Shown piece by piece: positions 58,248 through 64,000 of a stretch of 64,000 nt of DNA. The position numbers and the translations under genes were made by a program. The notes below the pieces were generated by a model that was given only the letters and a program-made list of their open reading frames with translations, was not told the DNA's origin and ran no database searches. Origin of the DNA: Bicyclus anynana. Lineage: Eukaryota > Arthropoda > Insecta > Lepidoptera > Nymphalidae. Location: assembly GCF_947172395.1 (NCBI RefSeq), contig NC_069102.1:8214442-8278441 (forward strand), written 5' to 3'. Each line of letters begins with the position of its first letter. The stretch's first letter is position 1.

Positions 58248-58666
58248 ATGTGAGCGTAAGAGCGTTAAGCTAATTACAGTCGCTGACACGCACACAAGCG
58301 TAATTGTCGCAGCCTAGTGATGCGTCAAGGCACAGTAAATAAAAAGAGCTCCCATTTCGGGGCACATAAACGGCTTACTAATCCTGCGACTATACACTAT
58401 CTATGTGTTATAAATCTATGCTTATATCTTAAAATTGCTTAGTTATTCGGGTAGACACAGAGGTGATGTTTTAGTGCGTAAGGAAACAAATTGGTACTAA
58501 AATTTAATAGGAAGTTATCATGGACCTATTTGTATAGTGCTTGATTTTTGCGACGTATTTCGTCCTCGAGGGAATCAATATAAAACCATACTCTCTATAA
58601 TAATCAATCGATGTAATGACGAAAATAAATGAATATATGCACATTTTTCCGCCTCAATTTTGATTT

Positions 58667-58953
58667 GACGACCTCCGTGGCGCAATGGTATGCGCTGTGG
58701 ACTTACAAGACGAAGGTCTTGGGTTTGATCCCCGTCTGGGTTGATTGAGGTTTCTTAATTGGTCCAGGTCTGGCTGGTGGGAGGCTTCGGCCGTGGCTAG
58801 TTACCACCCTACCGATGTCGTGAAGAAACCGGAAGGGGTGTGGATTGTCATCCTACTCCTAACAAGTTAGCCCGCTTCCATCTTAGATTGCATCATCACT
58901 TACCAACAGGTGAGATTATAGTCAAGGGCTAACTTGTACAGAATAAAAAAAAT
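58667..58953 (+). repeat. SINE family C with internal deletion
   Basis: Head with A box (TGGCGCAATGG) and B-like GGTTTGATCCC; about 45 bp of the body around the CAAAGACGTACCG segment are missing. Confidence 0.85.
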
Positions 58954-58959
58954 ATATGC

Positions 58960-59700
58960 CCTTGTGCCTTATCTCTAGTCTAAAATATCGTTGGCAATAA
59001 CGATGGTATCTATAGGTGCGTTTTCTACACTAAAGACATCTCAGACCAATTATTGTATAGGACCTGCCTCGTTAGACGTTACTTTTCTGTCAAAGTATAT
59101 GATCAACGATCTAATGTGATTATAAAAACTGTATAATATATATATAAAATATATATAATCGATGTTTCATAGTTGTAATCGTGTTCGTCGGTTAAACAGC
59201 TCCGTAAAAGTACCTTTTTGTGTAATTGAATGGTGTTAAAAACGGGCACAAACTTTTAGTTTAGTATAAGATATATACCAAATCTAAGCTCGTATTCCTC
59301 AGAAAATGACAGACAATTTTGTTCGTGACTATACGATACAGGTCCTTCTATAATTGGTCTGAGAAAGACATAGACAACACACCGCTTACATTCCTAATCA
59401 CCTGCTTTCTTCATTCAATTAAATCCTGATCTGAAATAACTGTAATCACCACAAAGACATTAACACACGTCTATCAACACTGTCATCAAGGCTAACTTGG
59501 CAAAAACACCGCAAGAATTACCTACGTATACCAATGAAGCTTATAAACCCTTAGAAAGTGTGATATGAATAAATTATATATTATATACACTGGCTTATAA
59601 ATTACTACTTAAATGATTGATTGCCTTGTAAGATTGGAAAATTGTTCATGTTTTCCTTAAAAAATTTTTTCCGATCTTTCTTCACTACATAAAACAAAGT
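58960..59700. other. no gene seen
   Basis: AT-rich; nothing recognised. Confidence 0.3.
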
Positions 59701-60240
59701 CGCTTTCTCTGTCCCTATATCCCTGTATGCTTAAATCTTTAAAACTACGCAACGGATTTTGATGCGTTTTTTTTAATAGATAGAGTGATTGAAGAGGAAG
59801 GTTTATATGTATAACTAGCGACCCGCCCCGGCTTCGCGCGCTTGCAATGCTGATACTAAATACATTACAGAGAAACTGTGAACGTTGTAAGTACATAAAA
59901 ACATAATATTATAAAGGTGGTGGTTCGATCCTCGCCCCGTTAGTCTATTGTCGTACCCACTCCTAGCACAGTCTTTCCCGACTAGTTGGAGGGGAATGGG
60001 AATATTGGACATATTATAAAATAATAAAATATATGGCAAATATTCTTTAAAAAAAAAAGGCGAAAGTTTGTGTGTATGTTTGTTCATCCTTTACGCTGCG
60101 GCTACTGAAACGATTTCAGCTGAAATTTGAAAAGGAAATACATTTCACTCTGGATTAAAACTTAGGCTACTTTTCATTCCGGAAAAATCCAAGGTTCCCG
60201 TGAGATTTGTGATAAACTAAATTCCACGCGGACGAAAGTC
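59700..60240. repeat. cluster of dispersed repeat pieces
   Basis: 59705-59870 holds AACTACGCAACGGATTTTGA and CTAGCGACCCGCCCCGGC, both common lepidopteran repeat words. 59910-60055 is a family L copy with GGTTCGATCCTCGCCCC. 60056-60240 is a minus family B copy ending near CCACGCGGACGAAAGTCC. Confidence 0.6.
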
Positions 60241-60650
60241 CGTTAAAGTGATAAACTAAATGTCAATGCAAAATTTAAAAAGAAATATTTTTCTTTGAAT
60301 GCAATCATTTTTGTTTCTTTACTAAACCCCCCCCCCCTAGAGTGGTAGTCGACAACTTCAACTTCAAAAACATGTAGGAAACGTTGGTTTATTATTTACA
60401 ATTTCCATTCCTCGCAGTTTCGTTGAGCCCGTCTGAAACAATAGAGCCATTCCGTTGATTGACTCGCGAACACTTCCCGGATGCTTTTTTCTCACAACAC
60501 GTTTCCTTGCGTGTTCAATTTTACCTGTACATTCAATAAAAAAAGATTCATTTGCGTACCATGAGATAGTGGAGATTTAATAGTGAGAAAACGATAAGGG
60601 AAACACGCTTGCAGTATTAATTATTGACGTGCATTCGTTTTTAACGTGTA
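60241..60650. other. no gene seen
   Basis: Contains a run of Cs at about 60327; otherwise unrecognised. Confidence 0.3.
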
Positions 60651-60665
60651 CCAACCATTATCTTG

Positions 60666-60918
60666 GGGAATTTGATAGCCCAGTGGATAAGACCTCTGCC
60701 TCCAATTCCGATCCGGGGCATGCACCTCCAACTTTTCAGTTGTGTGCATTTTAAGAAATTAAATATCACGTGTCTCAAATGGTGAAGCAAAACATCGTGA
60801 GGAAACCTGCACGCCAGAGAATTTCTTAATTCTCTGCGTGTGTGAAGTCTGCCAATCCGCACTGGGCCAGCGTGCGACTCGAGCTCAGCAGTGAGCCGTA
60901 TATGGGTTGATAATGACG
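60666..60918 (+). repeat. SINE family E with 12-bp TSD
   Basis: Flanked by ACCATTATCTTG at 60654-60665 and 60919-60930. The B box segment is deleted. Confidence 0.88.
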
Positions 60919-60929
60919 ACCATTATCTT

Positions 60930-61072
60930 GACGGCCTCCGTGGCGCAGTGGTAAGCGCGGTGGATTTACAAAGCGGAGGTCCTAGGTTCTTCCATCTGAG
61001 CCATCTTAGACTGCATCATCACTTACCATCAGGTGAGATTGTAGTCAAGGGCTAACTTGTAAAGAATAAAAA
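60930..61072 (+). repeat. SINE family C, internally deleted
   Basis: Head with A box (TGGCGCAGTGG) joined directly to the 3' part (CTTAGACTGCATCATCAC); the middle of the body is lost. Confidence 0.82.
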
Positions 61073-61079
61073 ATAATAA

Positions 61080-62690
61080 TGTTGTGCCTACCGACATTTT
61101 CTGATGAGCTTTTTATTAAAGAGGTTCTAAAGAGTTAAAGAAAGAAAAAAATCTCTAAAATATTTCAAGAATGTTTACTTAAATTTTAGTGTTCAATACA
61201 ACGTATAATATACTTTCACAAAAACAAATTAACATGCCGGTATTCAAAAACGATTTTCAAGTTAACTATCTTCGTTAATCTGATCAATCTTATTAACACA
61301 GATTTATTGGTGCGCCGCTTCGGACGAATCGTTTTATTAAAAAATAGCCCTTTTACTTAATAAACTAATGATTAGAAATCGAATAATTTTAATTTCAACT
61401 TCGCATATGGGAATATTTTAATAAGTGAAAGTTTATAGAACTTAAACGGTATAGCACAGTATTATAATTGACGCCATTGGACGCCCATCTTCCTGTTTTT
61501 AGCGTTCCGTATATCATATTACAAAATCTTGTATAAATGAATACAATTAAAGCAAATTGGTGAAGTTAATCTGATGATTATTTTATTATTAAGCATTCCA
61601 TTATGATGACAGGCAACAAAATCGATATTATTCATTTGTTAGTCATCGTTGCTTTTCAGCATGCTAATTCACTATGTTTGACGTATGCTAGTTGATATAG
61701 GAAATTGATATTCTATGTAACAAATGTCATCCGGTGCTTACTGGCAGATAGTCGTGAAAAGTGAAGTGGTATGAATACTTTTTCTATCATTATTTTAATA
61801 GTAATACATACAATATACAAAATTGTTAGTTAATTTAAAACAATACACATTCTGGTATTGCATTGTAAAAATAACATAAAACATTTATATAATTGTGTTT
61901 AGTTTTGCAATCAATTATGATCTGTATCTTTGTTGACATCAAATGAAGGTTTAGATGTCCCCACTGGATAATATATAAATTGGTGATTTTTTTAATCAGA
62001 AGAAGAAGAAGAAATACTTTATTGCACTCAAAATGACAATAATAATTAGAAACATTTAAAATGAATAATTTACACTTATTATAAGCAATCTCTAACAGGC
62101 AACTCTTGACGAGATGACTTGCGAAGTAAGAGCGGGAAGATGCAATACATCATGTATAAAATACATCTTGTAAAGCAATTAGTATGTTGAGTTATTAAAA
62201 TTATCAAATTAGTTCCAGATAGATTAAATAAAAAAACACAGCGGAACCCTACGTGTGAAAGGCAGTCTCGCACTAACTGATATTATTTTCTGATACCATC
62301 AACCATTTTAATACAAACTAGCTTTCGGACGCGAGATCGAAGCAATAAAAACTTGTATAGGATCTATCAAACAGACAGTGAAGACACGCGGACTGCGACC
62401 TTCTTTAGGTATTTTGCATACGTGATTTTCTCTGATACACTTTGGGATTTTATCTATTTTTACCCGACTGCAAGAAGGGTAAAAATAAGTTTGGTGTATG
62501 TACCAGACTATGGTGTGTTTATAGACTATCTTGCAGGAATCGGAAAAAGGCCGGAAGTATGTATTGCAGTGAAACTTTGCACGCTTTGCACACATATCCC
62601 ACTGTATACGGACAAATAAAGACAGAGAAATAATTAAGACGGAAATCTATACTTAATACTTTGATTAAATATACGTATATATAATCAAAG
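61080..62690. other. no gene seen
   Basis: AT-rich. 61998-62040 (AGAAGAAGAAGAAATACTTT then ATTGCAC) resembles the end of a common lepidopteran repeat. 62300-62620 has overlapping ORFs on both strands without a recognised domain. Confidence 0.35.
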
Positions 62691-62692
62691 AC

Positions 62693-62875
62693 TTAATATT
62701 ATAAAGCTGAAGAGTTTGTTTGTTTGAACGCGCTAATCTTAGGAACTACTGGTGCGATTTGAAAAATTCTTTCAGTGTTAGATAGCCCACTTATCGAGGA
62801 AGGCTATATGCTATTTTAACCCCGTATACCTACGGGACCGAAACCATGCGGATGAAACCGCGCGGTCAGCTAGTG
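62693..62875 (-). repeat. dispersed repeat family A
   Basis: Minus copy from AATATTATAAAGCTGAAGAG to CGCGCGGTCAGCTAGT. Confidence 0.8.
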
Positions 62876-62879
62876 GGTA

Positions 62880-63670
62880 ATGTTCCTGAAGAAAACTTCG
62901 TGTTAGAAATGTTGAAAGCGACAAATAACTGGAAGATAATCACTGACTTACTGGAGAGAGTCTTGAGAAAAAAGGAAAAAGAAAAGAAAAGGAAAAATAA
63001 GAGAAAAAAAAGAGAAAGACAGACAAGTTAGAGACAACAATTTTTCCCGTGTTAGCCGAAAAAAGTCCGGCACTACCTAAGTCAGCTAAGTGTTCATAAG
63101 GATTTCCCCTTGTGTATACAAAATACACACATACATTCGCTCGAAAAACATTACCCTCCTTCTGACACAGTCGAGTAAAAAAAACCGTCATTAATCAGAC
63201 TAGTTTGAGTAATAAGCGAAAATTAAACCCAGGATCATTCAGAGTATTGATGAAAAACATAATAATTAATAAAACATTTTGTTACTTCACCTCTACAATG
63301 CGGCTTTTTACGACTTCTTATTCTTAGTCTATACATATAAAATCCATATGTTCTCTGATCGATAGAATAATGAAGTTTTACTCAAACTTTACTATTGTAT
63401 TATGCTTACAATTTATGTGGGGTTATATTTTATCCTGTCAGAGCATATCAGATGTCTATCAAAATGCCAGCAACCTCTTACTTTTTTCGGGGCAATTAAA
63501 AATGATAAGCGAAGTATCATGGTATGTTAACGCAGTACTTTTTATACTAGACATTTATTTATTTTTGGAACTTTTTATCTAGAATCTAGATGCATGCCAG
63601 CCGTGTGATTCCGGTATTTTACAATTAGACGAATTTTTCGCCTTTAACTCGCCTTATTCGAATTTAACTT
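62880..63670. other. no gene seen
   Basis: A purine-rich AAAGAAAAGG stretch lies at 62965-63030. A 70-codon hydrophobic ORF (63370-63582) is unrecognised. Confidence 0.3.
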
Positions 63671-63671
63671 T

Positions 63672-63760
63672 ATCACTGTTGAGCATGACTGTGTCTCCTC
63701 TCAGAATGAAAGGGGTCAGACTAATAGTCCACCACACTGGCCCTATGCGGATTGATAAAA
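63672..63760 (-). repeat. SINE family E fragment
   Basis: CTCCTCTCAGAATGAAAGGG and GTCCACCACACTGGCCC match the 3' half in reverse. Confidence 0.65.
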
Positions 63761-64000
63761 TTTAGGTATTAGTTATTTTTTTCAATAACTTTCGTTGTTT
63801 ACTATGGAACTAAATGAAATTAGGTACCTTTGTTCACCTCACGCGCTAGTGACATATCTAATAGTATAAAATCTTTTGGTAAAAGTGATTTATCTATAAG
63901 CACGACCAATATATTTTTTCCCAATATTGACTAAAATCCTTTACGAGAAATGGGACACTAAATCTTGACAAGTGCGTTGATGACACTCCCATGATATGCG
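63761..64000. other. no gene seen at the right edge
   Basis: AT-rich; nothing recognised. Confidence 0.3.

Noticed and set aside
62308..62633. Overlapping 60-95 codon ORFs on both strands
   Set aside because: Antisense to one another with no recognisable motif; likely chance.
63370..63582. 70-codon hydrophobic ORF, considered as a chemoreceptor exon
   Set aside because: No receptor signature motif could be seen; hydrophobicity alone in AT-rich DNA is weak evidence.

Overview
This 64 kb window looks like nuclear DNA of a moth or butterfly (Lepidoptera). It is AT-rich and has one clear multi-exon gene. The rest is packed with repeats of types familiar from lepidopteran genomes: tRNA-derived SINEs, 5'-truncated non-LTR retrotransposon tails ending in GAT triplets, and the 'actagctgacgcc' and 'actagcggacgcc' dispersed repeats. 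No bacterial-style operons, CRISPR arrays or rRNA were seen, and the tRNA-like sequences all sit in SINEs. The species cannot be named from the sequence alone.

The gene lies on the minus strand (start codon 19096-19098, stop 1678-1680). I assembled nine coding exons by hand. All internal introns are GT-AG, all phases join, and the coding length is 3663 nt (1220 aa). The product has a signal peptide, a cysteine-rich extracellular region, one membrane span at about residues 246-269, and a long basic, Ser-rich, low-complexity cytoplasmic tail with polyproline and a CxxCxxC...CxxC cluster. I recognise it as probably the lepidopteran orthologue of Drosophila shavenoid (sha, also called kojak), an actin-associated protein needed for epidermal hair outgrowth. 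The name rests on memory of the family, while the gene model rests on the sequence. A 3' splice site 220 bp upstream of the start codon suggests a noncoding first exon further right. A GC-rich patch near 49.0-49.2 kb with a good minus-strand donor is one candidate.

Layout: 1-1.7 kb is the 3' flank with a foldback MITE and a near-perfect 63-bp palindrome. 1.7-19.1 kb is the gene. Intron 4 (7.4 kb) is filled with RTE and SINE insertions, and intron 2 holds a 1.9 kb element with about 200-bp terminal inverted repeats enclosing 13 identical copies of a 57-bp, hairpin-forming satellite unit. 19.3-64 kb has no recognisable host coding exon. It is a mosaic of at least five SINE families, RTE-like and CR1/Jockey-like LINE tails, several MITE families (some nested), CCCTAC-rich low-complexity DNA and several perfect hairpins.

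The most unusual items are the satellite-bearing TIR element, a 56-bp perfect foldback at 54.9-55.1 kb, perfect hairpins with 20-26 bp arms, and several insertions whose target-site duplications can be read directly and so give an order of events.
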